A DNA stretch of 33,637 nt from an uncultured Oscillospiraceae bacterium (GCA_934565775.1 CAKTIN010000011.1:1-33637), one strand, 5' to 3'. Counted from the first letter of the stretch, positions 1 to 8,512 are shown. Made by a program: numbers and translations. Notes: generated by a model from the sequence alone, not told the origin.

Positions 1-1
1 C

Positions 2-730
2 TTAGGCTTTGCCTTTGCTGTGCTGTTGTTCAAGCTGCAATTCCTCCTGTTCTTTGATTTTCTGCTGAATTTCAGCATAGAGATTGGTTGTGCGATAGGG
101 ACGCACCTTGTCGCGGATAAACATATCCCGCATCCCAATCGCCTGAACAGGGCATTTCTTTGCACACAGTCCGCAGCCGATGCAGGTGTCCTCCACATGA
201 AAATGTGAGGTTCTCCGCACCTTATTATAAATCGGCTCTGCAATCCATTTCGTGAGGAACGCCGGAGTGCGGGGAGACATATGGCGGTTGGTATGCCGCT
301 GGCCGACAGCGTGAATCACAGCATCGATCTCCGCCTCCGTATTTTTCGTGTACTTTGCAACCTTCTCCGGTGTGGAGAGATCAAAGATTGGCGTCCAAGT
401 GTCAGCCATTCGAACGGAGTAGTAGGCGTCAATTTCATGCCCTTGGATCGACTTGTTTGCCATATACCCGGTGGCGCCGGGAGTTGTTCCGTAAGTGGCA
501 ACAAAATACAGGTAGCCGGTCTGAAACGACGCCTTCTCCAAAAACTCCTTTACAATGCTCGGCAGCCCCCAGTCATAGGTTGGGGAAATAATGCCGATGG
601 TCACATCTGCAAAATCATATTTGTTTGCTTTGACGCAATCCACAATGGACAGCAGCTCCTGCGCTTCAGACTGTACAAGCCGAGTTGCAACGTATTTGCA
701 GTTTCCTGTTGCAGAAAAATAAAGGATCAT
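2..730 (-). CDS. EFR1-type flavodoxin/ferredoxin protein with atypical C-terminus
   Basis: A 242-residue predicted cytoplasmic electron-transfer protein. The N-terminus (MILYFSATGN) is the FMN phosphate-binding loop of flavodoxins, and the first 150 or so residues look like a flavodoxin fold. One [4Fe-4S] motif, CIGCGLCAKKCP, follows near residue 184. EFR1 family members usually carry a second CxxCxxCxxxCP motif. Here it is missing, and the protein ends in a charged, Gln/Glu-rich tail from about residue 200. The ATG at 728-730 is preceded by a GGAGGG site. A possible minus-strand -10 (TAGAAT, 766-771) lies upstream with only a weak -35. Base composition is more AT-rich than in neighbouring genes, which hints at separate acquisition. 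The redox partner is unknown. Family call is good; the tail is unexplained. Confidence 0.8.
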   Translation of the reverse strand: MILYFSATGNCKYVATRLVQSEAQELLSIVDCVKANKYDFADVTIGIISPTYDWGLPSIVKEFLEKASFQTGYLYFVATYGTTPGATGYMANKSIQGHEIDAYYSVRMADTWTPIFDLSTPEKVAKYTKNTEAEIDAVIHAVGQRHTNRHMSPRTPAFLTKWIAEPIYNKVRRTSHFHVEDTCIGCGLCAKKCPVQAIGMRDMFIRDKVRPYRTTNLYAEIQQKIKEQEELQLEQQHSKGKA

Positions 731-862
731 TTGTTGCCCTCCCTAAGCTCCGATTTGTTGGCTCTATTCTATCACACTCTCGGCACATTTTCCAGTTTGC
801 GCAGCACAGCGGCAACCGGCTGCTGTGCTTCCGACGGAACTCCGATTCCCGGAGGGTTCCGG

Positions 863-891
863 TTGCAAATATCCCCGTGGTATGGTACAAT
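863..891 (+). promoter_or_regulatory. SigA-type promoter of the DUF2207 gene
   Basis: TTGCAA (863-868), a 17-bp spacer, then TACAAT (886-891) with an extended -10 TGG just before it. The spacing is ideal, and it lies about 30 bp upstream of the ATG at 923. Confidence 0.6.
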
Positions 892-922
892 AACATATAA
901 CCCCAATGAAAGGAGCGCCAGA

Positions 923-2668
923 ATGCGACGTTTACTTGCTTTGACTTTGGCCCTGCTGCTTTGCACCCTGCTGGCGCTGCCTGCCGCGGCGGAGAGCAGC
1001 TTTACCTCCGCGCAATGCACGGCGACCGTTTCGGACCGGGGAGACGCCCAGGTCCTGCTGCAATTCCACCTCTCCCTGGATCAGACGGCGGAGCAGCTGG
1101 TATTCCCTCTGGGGAGCCAGGCCTCCAAGGTTACGGTGAACGGGGCCTCCGTGCGGCTGAAGCGGGTGGGCGGGGTGCCCTCCGCCGTGCTTACCAGCGA
1201 GACCGGCTTTGCCGGGGAGCTGGATTTTACCATTTCTTATACCCTGCGCCGGTGCGTCAGCCCGGAGACCGGCTGGAAGCTGGTTCTGCCTCTGCTGCCC
1301 GGCGGCCTGGAATACCCCATTGACAAGCTGACCTTTTCCGTGACCATGCCGGACGCTTTTACGCAGACGCCGGTGTTCTCCAGCGGCTACTACGGAGAGG
1401 ATATTGACAATTTCATGACCATTACCGTTTCCGGCCCGGTGATCGCCGGAAAGCTGAGCACAACCCTGAAGGACCACGAGACTCTGACGCTTACCATGGC
1501 GACGGATCCGGCGGTGTTTCCCCGGAATCATACGGCCGGGCAGACCCTGACCCTGGACCGCCTGGCGATCCTGGCCTGCGCCCTGGGGGCGGCCCTGTAT
1601 TGGGCCCTGCGCCTGCGGACGCGGCCCCGCCGGGTCCCGGCGCAGCCGCAGCCTCCGGTGGGCTGCACCGCCGGGGAGCTGGTGAGCCGCATCGGGGCCG
1701 GGCGGACGGACCTGCCGCTGATGACGGCGACCTGGGCGCAGCTGGGGTATTTGAGCCTCCATATGGCCCGGGACGGGAACGTTACCCTTCACAAGCTGAT
1801 GGATATGGGCAACGAGCGCAGCGCCTTTGAGCAGAAAACCTTCCAGACCCTGTTTGGGAAGGGCTGGGTGATCTCCGGCGCTTCCCAGCGGTTCCGGTCT
1901 TTGTGCCGGGAGGTCCAGCGGGGAGACCCCGGCGTCCGGGGGCAGTTTGCCCCCAAGAGCGGGCGGCCCTGGATTCTGCGGGGCCTGTGCCTGATCCCCG
2001 GCCTGTTTGCGGGGATTGCCGCGGGAGACCTGCTGACTCCATCCGGCGTGGGGCGCTGGCCCGTTCCGGCGCTGTGCGGCCTGGCGGGGCTGCTGTGCGC
2101 CTGGCTGATCCAGGGAGCGGTCCTGTCCGTGCTGCATCCCGGCATCCGGCGGCGGATTTTCGGCGGAGCGGCCTGCGCTTTGCTGCTTCTTGCCGGGGCG
2201 GCGGCCGGTTCCTTCGGCTATAGCCTGGCTGCCGCCGCGCTCAGCGGGGGAGCCGCCTGGCTCACCCTGTACGGAGGGCGGCGGAGCGATGCCGGGCGGC
2301 AGACGCTGCAAACCGCTCTGGGCCTGCGCCGGTACTTTATGACGGTGGACCGCAAGCAGCTGCGGCGGATCGTCCTGCGCAATCCGGGCTATTATTACGA
2401 CATGGCGCCCTATGCCCTGGCCCTGGGGGCGGACCGGGCCTTTGCCGGGCAGTTTGAGTCCATGCGCCTGACCCCCTGCACCTGGCTGACGGCGGACCTG
2501 CCTCTGCGCCCCACGGCGGCGGGGTGGTATCCGCTGCTGCGGGAGGTCATGCAGACGCTGCGCACCGGCGTGCCCCGGCGGAGCGATTGGGCAGACGAAA
2601 AGAAGCGCCGCCCGGTGTCCCGAATCCCCTCCGACCGCAGGACCCAGGGACCCCGGCGCAGGAAATAA
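923..2668 (+). CDS. DUF2207-type predicted membrane protein
   Basis: 581 residues. The start is the ATG at 923 behind AAAGGAGCG and a promoter. A signal peptide (about residues 1-23, ending PAAAE) leads into an extracellular beta-rich region of about 190 residues, as in DUF2207 proteins. A membrane segment follows near 213-231, then a basic stop (RLRTRPRR), then a cytoplasmic stretch of about 120 residues. Further hydrophobic segments lie near 352-371, 380-404 and 412-452. The C-terminus is basic. This order (signal, DUF2207 ectodomain, TM, cytoplasmic domain, TM pair, tail) fits the family, whose molecular function is not established. The open frame continues upstream into 281 but that part has no start context. 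The GNAT gene follows 38 bp downstream. Confidence 0.72.
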   Translation: MRRLLALTLALLLCTLLALPAAAESSFTSAQCTATVSDRGDAQVLLQFHLSLDQTAEQLVFPLGSQASKVTVNGASVRLKRVGGVPSAVLTSETGFAGELDFTISYTLRRCVSPETGWKLVLPLLPGGLEYPIDKLTFSVTMPDAFTQTPVFSSGYYGEDIDNFMTITVSGPVIAGKLSTTLKDHETLTLTMATDPAVFPRNHTAGQTLTLDRLAILACALGAALYWALRLRTRPRRVPAQPQPPVGCTAGELVSRIGAGRTDLPLMTATWAQLGYLSLHMARDGNVTLHKLMDMGNERSAFEQKTFQTLFGKGWVISGASQRFRSLCREVQRGDPGVRGQFAPKSGRPWILRGLCLIPGLFAGIAAGDLLTPSGVGRWPVPALCGLAGLLCAWLIQGAVLSVLHPGIRRRIFGGAACALLLLAGAAAGSFGYSLAAAALSGGAAWLTLYGGRRSDAGRQTLQTALGLRRYFMTVDRKQLRRIVLRNPGYYYDMAPYALALGADRAFAGQFESMRLTPCTWLTADLPLRPTAAGWYPLLREVMQTLRTGVPRRSDWADEKKRRPVSRIPSDRRTQGPRRRK

Positions 2669-2706
2669 GGGCGGCAAGCCGCAATGCTTTAACGGGGGAG
2701 GAGACT

Positions 2707-3252
2707 ATGAGATACGATCAAAGGGTCCGGACCAAAAGTGGAACAGAGATCCACATTCGAAATGCGGAGACTTCCGACGGTGAAGCGGTGCTGGAAAACT
2801 TTATTCTGACCCACGAAGAGACAGACTGCTTGCTGACCTACCCAGACGAGTGCAGCTTAACGCCGGAGCAGGAAAGCCGCTATTTGGAGCGGAAGGCGGA
2901 GAGCCCCAGAGAGGTGGAGCTGATCGCCCTTGTGGACGGCAAGGTTGCCGGGACCGCCGGCGTTGACGCGGTGGGGACGTGCTATAAGCTGCGGCACCGG
3001 GCCGAATTCGGCGTCGCCCTGCTGAAGGAATTCTGGGGGCTCGGCATAGGCCGCGCCCTGCTGGAGGCCTGCATCCAATGCGCAAAGGACGCCGGATATG
3101 AGCAGCTGGAGCTGAACGTGGTTGCGGATAATGCCAGGGCGCTCTCCCTGTATCAGAGCGCCGGCTTTGTGGAGCTCGGCAGAAACCCAAAGGGGTTTCA
3201 TTCCAGGACGGCAGGATTCCAGACGCTCCTTTCCATGGGACTGGCGCTGTAG
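2707..3252 (+). CDS. GNAT family N-acetyltransferase
   Basis: 181 residues, started at the ATG at 2707 behind GGGGGAGGAG. The open frame runs further upstream, but that part overlaps the previous gene. It has the GNAT signature: a beta-strand reading VELIALVDGKVAGTAGV, the acetyl-CoA loop FWGLGIGRALLEACI (motif A, Q/RxxGxG/A pattern), and the C-terminal LNVVADNARALSLYQSAGF (motif B), followed by VELG. It should acetylate an amine using acetyl-CoA. The acceptor (ribosomal protein N-terminus, polyamine or small molecule) cannot be told. It is probably co-transcribed with the DUF2207 gene and ends at a strong terminator. Confidence 0.88.
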   Translation: MRYDQRVRTKSGTEIHIRNAETSDGEAVLENFILTHEETDCLLTYPDECSLTPEQESRYLERKAESPREVELIALVDGKVAGTAGVDAVGTCYKLRHRAEFGVALLKEFWGLGIGRALLEACIQCAKDAGYEQLELNVVADNARALSLYQSAGFVELGRNPKGFHSRTAGFQTLLSMGLAL

Positions 3253-3274
3253 GTCCCGGCCCGGCTGCTTTTTC

Positions 3275-3304
3275 ATCCCCCGGCTTCGGCCGGGGGATTT
3301 TTTT
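3275..3304 (+). terminator. Intrinsic terminator with UUCG loop
   Basis: A 10-bp stem (3275-3284 with 3289-3298) closed by a C(TTCG)G tetraloop and followed by a run of seven T. It ends the DUF2207/GNAT unit. Confidence 0.9.
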
Positions 3305-3327
3305 GTGTCCCGGATTCGGTGAAAGCA

Positions 3328-3377
3328 TATCGATAGAAATAACTATATCGATAAAAAGTTGCGAAAATTTATCGATA
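3328..3377 (+). repeat. Three TATCGATA palindromes upstream of rnfC
   Basis: Perfect 8-bp palindromes TATCGATA at 3328-3335, 3346-3353 and 3370-3377, with starts 18 and 24 bp apart, in an AT-rich stretch 40-130 bp upstream of the rnf promoter. They look like operator sites for a dimeric regulator. I do not recognise the cognate protein. Confidence 0.5.
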
Positions 3378-3419
3378 TAAACATATTTATTGCTGTTTTG
3401 ACAGGGAAATATGTGATTT

Positions 3420-3463
3420 TTGACAAATCCCCCGTGGACAAATCCGGGAAAATGGTGTATGAT
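3420..3463 (+). promoter_or_regulatory. rnf operon promoter
   Basis: TGGACA (3435-3440), 17 bp, TATGAT (3458-3463). A second -35-like TTGACA lies at 3420-3425, inside an 11-bp near-repeat: TTGACAAATCC at 3420-3430 and TGGACAAATCC at 3435-3445. The promoter is 31 bp from the rnfC start. Confidence 0.65.
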
Positions 3464-3494
3464 AAAGGCACTAAGTCAGAGAGGTGATGCACCT

Positions 3495-4844
3495 ATGCCA
3501 TTCCATTTTTCCGGCGGCATCCACCCGAAAGGGCAGAAGGCCAAGACGGAATATCTTCCGGTGCGGGATTTCCCGGCGCCGGACACGGTCGTGATCCCCT
3601 TGTCCCAGCATATCGGCGCACCCTGCAAGCCCCTGGTGAAGAAGGGGGACGCAGTGACCCTGGGCCAGAAGATCGGCGACGGAGAGGGCCTCTGCGTCCC
3701 GGTCCATGCCTCCGTTTCCGGCACGGTGACGGCGGTGGAGCCCCGGCCCCATCCCAACGGCACCATGGTTCCCGCCGTGGTGATCGCCAACGATAAGGCC
3801 TATACCCTTTGTCCGGAGATCCGGCCCCGGGCCTCTATCGAGGACCTGTCGCCCCAGGATCTGATGGCCATTATCCGGGAGGCTGGAATCGTGGGCATGG
3901 GCGGCGCCACCTTCCCCACCCATGTGAAGCTGTCCTCCGGCATCGGCAAGGTGGACACCATCATCATCAACGGCTGCGAATGCGAGCCGTACATCACCTC
4001 CGACGACCGGCTCATGCAGGAGCAGCCGGAGAAGATTCTCCGGGGCATCGGGGTCATTATGAAGATTCTGGGCCTGCCCGGGGCGACCATCGCCATCGAG
4101 GACAATAAGACCGCCGCCATCCGGGTGTTCCAGGGGACCATCAAGGAGGGCAGCGGCATTCGGGTGCAGCCCCTGAAGGCCCGGTTCCCCCAGGGCGCGG
4201 AGAAGCAGCTGATCTATGCCATTACCGGCCGCCAGGTGCCCTCCGGGGCGCTGCCTGCGGCTGTGGGCTGCGGGGTGTTCAATGTGGCCACCTGCGCCGC
4301 CATCAGCGACGCGGTGTATGAGGGAATGCCCCTGGTGAAGCGGATCGTCACCGTCTCCGGCGACGATCTGATGGAGCCCAAGAACTTCTGGGTCCCCCTG
4401 GGGACGCCCTTTAACGACCTGGTGGAGGCCTGCGGCTACCGGCGGCACCCTTACAAGGTCCTGTCCGGCGGCCCCATGATGGGTATCGCCCAGTTTGACC
4501 TGTCCGTGCCCATTATCAAGGGCTCCGGCGCCGTGACGGTGCTGTGCAACAAGAACCGGTACAGCGCCGCCGAGCCCCACTGCATCCGCTGCGGCCGGTG
4601 CACCCAGGTGTGTCCCATGCACCTGCTGCCCCTGCTCATGTATCAGGCGGAGCGCCGGAGCGATCTGGAGGAAATGAAGTCCCTGGGCATTCTGGACTGC
4701 ATGGAGTGCGGCTGCTGCGCCTATACCTGCCCGGCGACCATCCCCCTGGTGCAGAGCTTCCGCACCGGAAAGCAGAAGCTGCGGGACGCCATGCCGCCGA
4801 AGCCGGCGCCGAAGCCCGCTGTGAAAGAGGAGGCGAAACCATGA
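3495..4844 (+). CDS. rnfC: Ion-translocating ferredoxin:NAD+ oxidoreductase subunit C
   Basis: 449 residues. RnfC is the membrane-associated electron-input/output subunit of the Rnf complex, where NAD(H) and FMN are handled. The N-terminus FHFSGGIHPKG is typical. A glycine-rich GMGGATFPTHVKL near residue 134 and GCECEPYITSDDRLM form the flavin/NADH region shared with Nqo1-type proteins. Two [4Fe-4S] motifs follow: CIRCGRCTQVCP from C363 and CMECGCCAYTCP from C402. A short Pro/Lys tail ends the protein. The ATG at 3495 has GAGGTGATG upstream; the open frame extends to 3420 without a start signal. It is the first gene of rnfCDGEAB, and its stop overlaps the rnfD start (ATGA, 4841-4844). Confidence 0.97.
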   Translation: MPFHFSGGIHPKGQKAKTEYLPVRDFPAPDTVVIPLSQHIGAPCKPLVKKGDAVTLGQKIGDGEGLCVPVHASVSGTVTAVEPRPHPNGTMVPAVVIANDKAYTLCPEIRPRASIEDLSPQDLMAIIREAGIVGMGGATFPTHVKLSSGIGKVDTIIINGCECEPYITSDDRLMQEQPEKILRGIGVIMKILGLPGATIAIEDNKTAAIRVFQGTIKEGSGIRVQPLKARFPQGAEKQLIYAITGRQVPSGALPAAVGCGVFNVATCAAISDAVYEGMPLVKRIVTVSGDDLMEPKNFWVPLGTPFNDLVEACGYRRHPYKVLSGGPMMGIAQFDLSVPIIKGSGAVTVLCNKNRYSAAEPHCIRCGRCTQVCPMHLLPLLMYQAERRSDLEEMKSLGILDCMECGCCAYTCPATIPLVQSFRTGKQKLRDAMPPKPAPKPAVKEEAKP

Positions 4845-5842
4845 GCACAACGAAATACTTCTATGAGCTGACGGTTTCCAGCTCTCCCCACTGCCATGGC
4901 CCCCTGACCACCCGGCGGATCATGCTGGATGTGGTGCTGGCCCTGTGCCTGCCTCTGGCCGGTGGCGTGTACTTCTTCGGCCTGCGGGCCCTGTTCCTGG
5001 CGCTGGTATCCGTGGGAGCCTGCGTGTTCTTTGAATGGGGCTACCGCAAGCTGATGCACAAGGACGGGACCTGGCAGGACCTGTCCGCCGTGGTGACCGG
5101 CCTGCTGCTGGCTCTGGTGTGCCCGCCCACCGTGCCCTTCTGGGTGCTGATCGTGGGGGACCTGTTTGCCATTGTGGTGGTCAAGCAGCTCTATGGCGGC
5201 ATCGGCAAGAACTTTATGAATCCGGCCCTGGCCGGGCGGGCGTTTCTGATGTTCTCCTGGCCCGCGGCCATGAGCACCTGGGCGGCACCGGTGCGCCGGG
5301 TCATGACCTGGATCCCTGCGGACGCCGTTACGGCGGCGACTCCGCTGTCCGCCCTGCACGCCGGGACCCTGCCGGAGACGAGCCTTACGGACCTGCTGTG
5401 GGGCAATGTGGGCGGCTGCATCGGCGAGACCTCCGCCGTGCTGCTCCTTCTGGGGGCGGCCTATCTGGTGGTGCGCCGGGTCATCTCCCTGCGGATCCCC
5501 CTGTGCTACCTGGGGACCGTGGCGGTGCTGGCCTTCCTGTTCCCCCGGGGGAACGAGCGCCTGGCCTGGACGGCCTATGAGCTTCTGTCCGGCGGCCTGC
5601 TTCTGGGCGCGTTCTTTATGGCGACGGATTATGTGACGACTCCGGTGACCAAGTGGGGCCAGGCTATTTTCGGCATTGGCTGCGGTGTGATCACCATTGC
5701 CATCCGGTACTTCGGGGCGATCCCCGAGGGCGTGAGCTTCTCCATCCTGGTGATGAACGCCTGCGTGGTGCTCCTGGACCGGGTGGGGCGGCCGAAGAAA
5801 TACGGCTACCAAAAGCCGAAAAAGGAGGGAAAAACCGCATGA
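4841..5842 (+). CDS. rnfD: Rnf complex subunit D
   Basis: 333 residues with about eight to nine hydrophobic membrane segments. RnfD is a membrane subunit that carries a covalently bound FMN and takes part in Na+ or H+ translocation. The flavinylation site is likely T167 in TAATPLSALHAG, which corresponds to the conserved (S/T)xAT motif of RnfD/NqrB. The N-terminal SSSPHCHGPLTTRRIMLDV is also typical. It overlaps rnfC by 4 nt and rnfG by 4 nt, with GAGG or AGGAGGG sites inside the preceding genes, so translation is probably coupled. Confidence 0.96.
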   Translation: MSTTKYFYELTVSSSPHCHGPLTTRRIMLDVVLALCLPLAGGVYFFGLRALFLALVSVGACVFFEWGYRKLMHKDGTWQDLSAVVTGLLLALVCPPTVPFWVLIVGDLFAIVVVKQLYGGIGKNFMNPALAGRAFLMFSWPAAMSTWAAPVRRVMTWIPADAVTAATPLSALHAGTLPETSLTDLLWGNVGGCIGETSAVLLLLGAAYLVVRRVISLRIPLCYLGTVAVLAFLFPRGNERLAWTAYELLSGGLLLGAFFMATDYVTTPVTKWGQAIFGIGCGVITIAIRYFGAIPEGVSFSILVMNACVVLLDRVGRPKKYGYQKPKKEGKTA

Positions 5843-6396
5843 AAACCCCAAAAAGTCTCTCCTATATCCTACGCCTGACCGTGACGCTGTTTCTGATCGC
5901 CGCCGTGACGGCGGCGCTGCTGGGGGCGGTGGACCATATCACCGCCGTCCGCATTGCAGAGCAGAAGGCTCAGAAGGTCCAGGCGGCCATCTCCGCGGTG
6001 CTTCCCGGCCAGACCGGCCAGGCGGAGACGGTGGAGCAGTTCTCCGATGAGACGGGGACCGTGGCGGCGGTGTACCGCCTGGGCCAGGGCTACGCCGTGG
6101 AGGTGAAGCCCCAGGGCTTCGGCGGCGAGATCGATCTGATGGTGGGGGTCCTGGACGGAAAGGTCGCGGGAGTCCGCATCATCAGCCACTCCGAGACCTC
6201 CGGCCTGGGGGCCAACGCGGCGGCCTCTACCTCCGTGGGCGAGAACTTCCGGGGGCAGTTCGTGGGCATGAGCGGCACCCTGGCGGTAGCAAAGGACGGT
6301 GGCGCGGTGGAGGCCCTTACGGGGGCCACGATCACCTCCCGGGCGGTGACCAGCGGCGTGAATGCCGCCCTGGCCTGTGCCGGGGCGCTGGAGTAA
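5839..6396 (+). CDS. rnfG: Rnf complex subunit G (FMN-binding)
   Basis: 185 residues. One N-terminal membrane segment (about residues 10-32) is followed by an extracytoplasmic FMN-binding domain. The motif EALTGATITSRAV holds T164, the expected covalent FMN attachment site through a phosphoester (S/TGATxT consensus of RnfG/NqrC). The GFGGEIDLMVGV and SETSGLGA segments are also family hallmarks. The ATG at 5839 follows AAAGGAGGG. The gene lies in the rnf operon between rnfD and rnfE. Confidence 0.96.
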   Translation: MKTPKSLSYILRLTVTLFLIAAVTAALLGAVDHITAVRIAEQKAQKVQAAISAVLPGQTGQAETVEQFSDETGTVAAVYRLGQGYAVEVKPQGFGGEIDLMVGVLDGKVAGVRIISHSETSGLGANAAASTSVGENFRGQFVGMSGTLAVAKDGGAVEALTGATITSRAVTSGVNAALACAGALE

Positions 6397-6408
6397 GGAG
6401 GCGGGCGT

Positions 6409-7059
6409 ATGAATTTCAAGAAACAGCTGAAAGAGGGCCTGCTCACCAAGAACCCGGTGCTGGCTCAGCTTTTGGGAATGTGCTCCACCATGGCCATTAC
6501 CACCACTTTGTTTAACGGCCTGGGCATGGGCATTTCCGTGACCATCATTCTGATCTGCTCCAATGTGTTTATTTCTCTGCTCCGGAAGGTGATTCCGGAC
6601 AGCATCCGCATTGCGGCGTACATTACCATCATCGCGGGCTTTGTGACCATTGTGGACCTGCTGCTCCAGGCCTTCCTCCCGGACCTGTCCGAGAGCCTGG
6701 GCGTCTTTATCCCCCTGATCGTGGTCAACTGCATCATTCTGGGCCGGGCGGAGGCCTTCGCCTCCAAGAACGGCGTGCTGGCCTCTGCGGTGGACGGCCT
6801 GACCCAGGGCATCGGCTATACCCTGGCGCTGGTAATTATGTGCATCATCCGGGAGCTGCTGGGCTCCGGGACCTTCGGCGCCGGCGTTTTGAACGGCGGC
6901 GAGGGCATCCGCATCATTCCCAGCCAGTATCCCGCCCTGCTGATGGTTCTGCCCTTCGGCGGCTTCCTCACCCTGGGGTGCCTGATCGCCGGGTCCCAGT
7001 GGCTGAACCGGAAGCTGGCGGAGCGGGATGAAAAGAAAAAGGAGGCGGCTGCGAAATGA
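6409..7059 (+). CDS. rnfE: Rnf complex subunit E
   Basis: 216 residues with six predicted membrane segments. RnfE is one of two homologous integral membrane subunits (with RnfA) that form the inverted-topology core around a membrane [2Fe-2S] cluster. Typical segments are KNPVLAQLLGMCSTMAITT, PLIVVNCIILGRAEAFAS (the conserved NC within the membrane helix) and GIGYTLALVIMCIIRE. The C-terminal tail is charged. The ATG lies 12 nt after the rnfG stop with GGAGGCGG upstream. It overlaps rnfA by 4 nt (7056-7059). Confidence 0.96.
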   Translation: MNFKKQLKEGLLTKNPVLAQLLGMCSTMAITTTLFNGLGMGISVTIILICSNVFISLLRKVIPDSIRIAAYITIIAGFVTIVDLLLQAFLPDLSESLGVFIPLIVVNCIILGRAEAFASKNGVLASAVDGLTQGIGYTLALVIMCIIRELLGSGTFGAGVLNGGEGIRIIPSQYPALLMVLPFGGFLTLGCLIAGSQWLNRKLAERDEKKKEAAAK

Positions 7060-7637
7060 AGGAGATTTTAGCCATTGTTCTCACCGCCGTGCTCACGGAG
7101 AACTTCATTCTGGTGAAGTTCATGGGCATCTGCCCGTTTATGGGCGTGTCGAAGAAGATGGATACCGCCCTGGGCATGGGCCTGGCAGTGACCTTCGTCA
7201 TGGCCATCGCCTCTGCCGCCACCTGGGCGGCCAACGCCTGGCTGCTGATTCCCCTGAAGCTGGAGTATATGCAGACCGTGGCCTTCATCCTCATCATTGC
7301 CGCCATCGTCCAGGTGGTGGAAATGTTCCTGAAGAAGAGCGTCCCCACCCTGTACCAGGCGCTGGGCATTTATCTGCCCCTGATCACCACCAACTGCGCC
7401 GTCCTGGGCGCGGCCCTGGTGAATGTGCAGAAGAACTACAATTTCCTGCAATCCGTGGTGTTCGGTGCGGCGGGCGGCCTGGGCTTTACGCTGGCCATTG
7501 TGCTCTTCGCTTCCGTGCGGGAGCGGGTGAACCAGGCGGACTGCCCCAAGAGCTTTGAGGGCTTCCCCATTGCCCTGGTCTCCGCCGGACTTCTGGCCCT
7601 GGCCTTTATGGGCTTCTCCGGTCTGAAGATCTTTTAG
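7056..7637 (+). CDS. rnfA: Rnf complex subunit A
   Basis: 193 residues with six predicted membrane helices, homologous to RnfE. It has NFILVKFMGICPFMGVSKK near the N-terminus and PLITTNCAVLGAALVNVQ, which carry the two half-sites thought to ligate the intramembrane iron-sulfur cluster. The start ATG sits inside the last codons of rnfE (ATGA overlap), with AAAAGGAGG upstream. The full length is as expected for the family. Confidence 0.97.
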   Translation: MKEILAIVLTAVLTENFILVKFMGICPFMGVSKKMDTALGMGLAVTFVMAIASAATWAANAWLLIPLKLEYMQTVAFILIIAAIVQVVEMFLKKSVPTLYQALGIYLPLITTNCAVLGAALVNVQKNYNFLQSVVFGAAGGLGFTLAIVLFASVRERVNQADCPKSFEGFPIALVSAGLLALAFMGFSGLKIF

Positions 7638-7648
7638 GAGGTGCGGCG

Positions 7649-8509
7649 ATGAATCCGATTTTGTTGGCGATTTGCGTCCTGGGCGGCATGGGCCTGGTGT
7701 TTGGCCTGGTGCTGGCCGTGGCGTCGAAGGTGTTCTATGTCAAAACCGACCCCCGGCTGGGGCAGCTGGAGGAGGCGCTCCCCGGGGCCAACTGCGGCGG
7801 CTGCGGCTTTGCCGGGTGCGCGGCCTATGCCGCTGCGGTCCTGGAGGGCCGGGCGGAGATCGGCAAATGCAGCTCCGGCGGCAATGAAGCGGCCCAGAAA
7901 ATGGCAAAGATCATGGGCGTGGAGGCCAAGGAAGTGGCCCGGCAGGTGGCCTTTGTCCGGTGCAGCGGCCCTCATGCCTCGGGAAACACGGAGTTTACCG
8001 GGCTCAAGGGCCCCTATGAGGGAATGCACGACTGTCTGGCGGCCACAAAGGTCGCCGGTCGGGGGCCGCTGATCTGCAAGTTCGGCTGCCTGGGCTTCGG
8101 CAACTGCACCAAGGTGTGCAAATACGACGCCATCCATGTGGTGGGTGGCGTGGCCAAGGTGGACGAGGACAAGTGCGTGGGCTGCCTGCAATGCGTAAAG
8201 GCCTGCCCCCGGCAGCTGATCGTCCCGGTGGATTATCACAGCGACATTACCATTGCCTGCGCCTCCACGGCAAAGGGCTCCGTGACCCGGCGCGGCTGCG
8301 AGATCGGCTGCCTGGGCTGCACCCTGTGCGAGAAAAAGTGCCCCCAGGGGGCGGTGCATGTGGTGAAGAATCTGGCGGTCATCGATCCCGAGAAGTGCAA
8401 CTCCTGCGGCCTGTGCGCCCAGCTGTGCCCCCGGGGACTGATCGTGGACCATCACTTCCGCTCCGAGCACGACGTGGTTCTGGACCCCGCCGCTCCGGCA
8501 GAGCCCTGA
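7649..8509 (+). CDS. rnfB: Rnf complex subunit B (polyferredoxin)
   Basis: 286 residues. RnfB accepts electrons from reduced ferredoxin and feeds the complex. One N-terminal membrane anchor (residues 3-25) is followed by a Cys motif NCGGCGFAGC (C49, C52, C57 and a later Cys) for one [4Fe-4S] cluster. Then come several ferredoxin-type motifs: CKFGCLGFGNCTKVC, CVGCLQCVKACP, CEIGCLGCTLCEKKCP and CNSCGLCAQLCP. The long multi-cluster form is usual in clostridia and Acetobacterium. It starts 11 nt after rnfA behind TTAGGAGGTG. It is the last gene of the operon, and its stop abuts the next promoter. Confidence 0.97.
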   Translation: MNPILLAICVLGGMGLVFGLVLAVASKVFYVKTDPRLGQLEEALPGANCGGCGFAGCAAYAAAVLEGRAEIGKCSSGGNEAAQKMAKIMGVEAKEVARQVAFVRCSGPHASGNTEFTGLKGPYEGMHDCLAATKVAGRGPLICKFGCLGFGNCTKVCKYDAIHVVGGVAKVDEDKCVGCLQCVKACPRQLIVPVDYHSDITIACASTAKGSVTRRGCEIGCLGCTLCEKKCPQGAVHVVKNLAVIDPEKCNSCGLCAQLCPRGLIVDHHFRSEHDVVLDPAAPAEP

Positions 8510-8512
8510 GGC

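Noticed and set aside
281..922. Long upstream extension of the DUF2207 frame
   Set aside because: It runs through the minus-strand flavodoxin gene and a promoter. The ATG at 923 has the ribosome site and begins a signal peptide.
932..2677. Long open frame on the minus strand
   Set aside because: Opposite a well-supported gene; low-complexity Pro/Gln/Arg composition typical of a GC-rich shadow frame.
3471..4850. Long minus-strand open frame opposite rnfC
   Set aside because: His/Gly/Leu-rich shadow of rnfC; no ribosome site and no recognisable domain.
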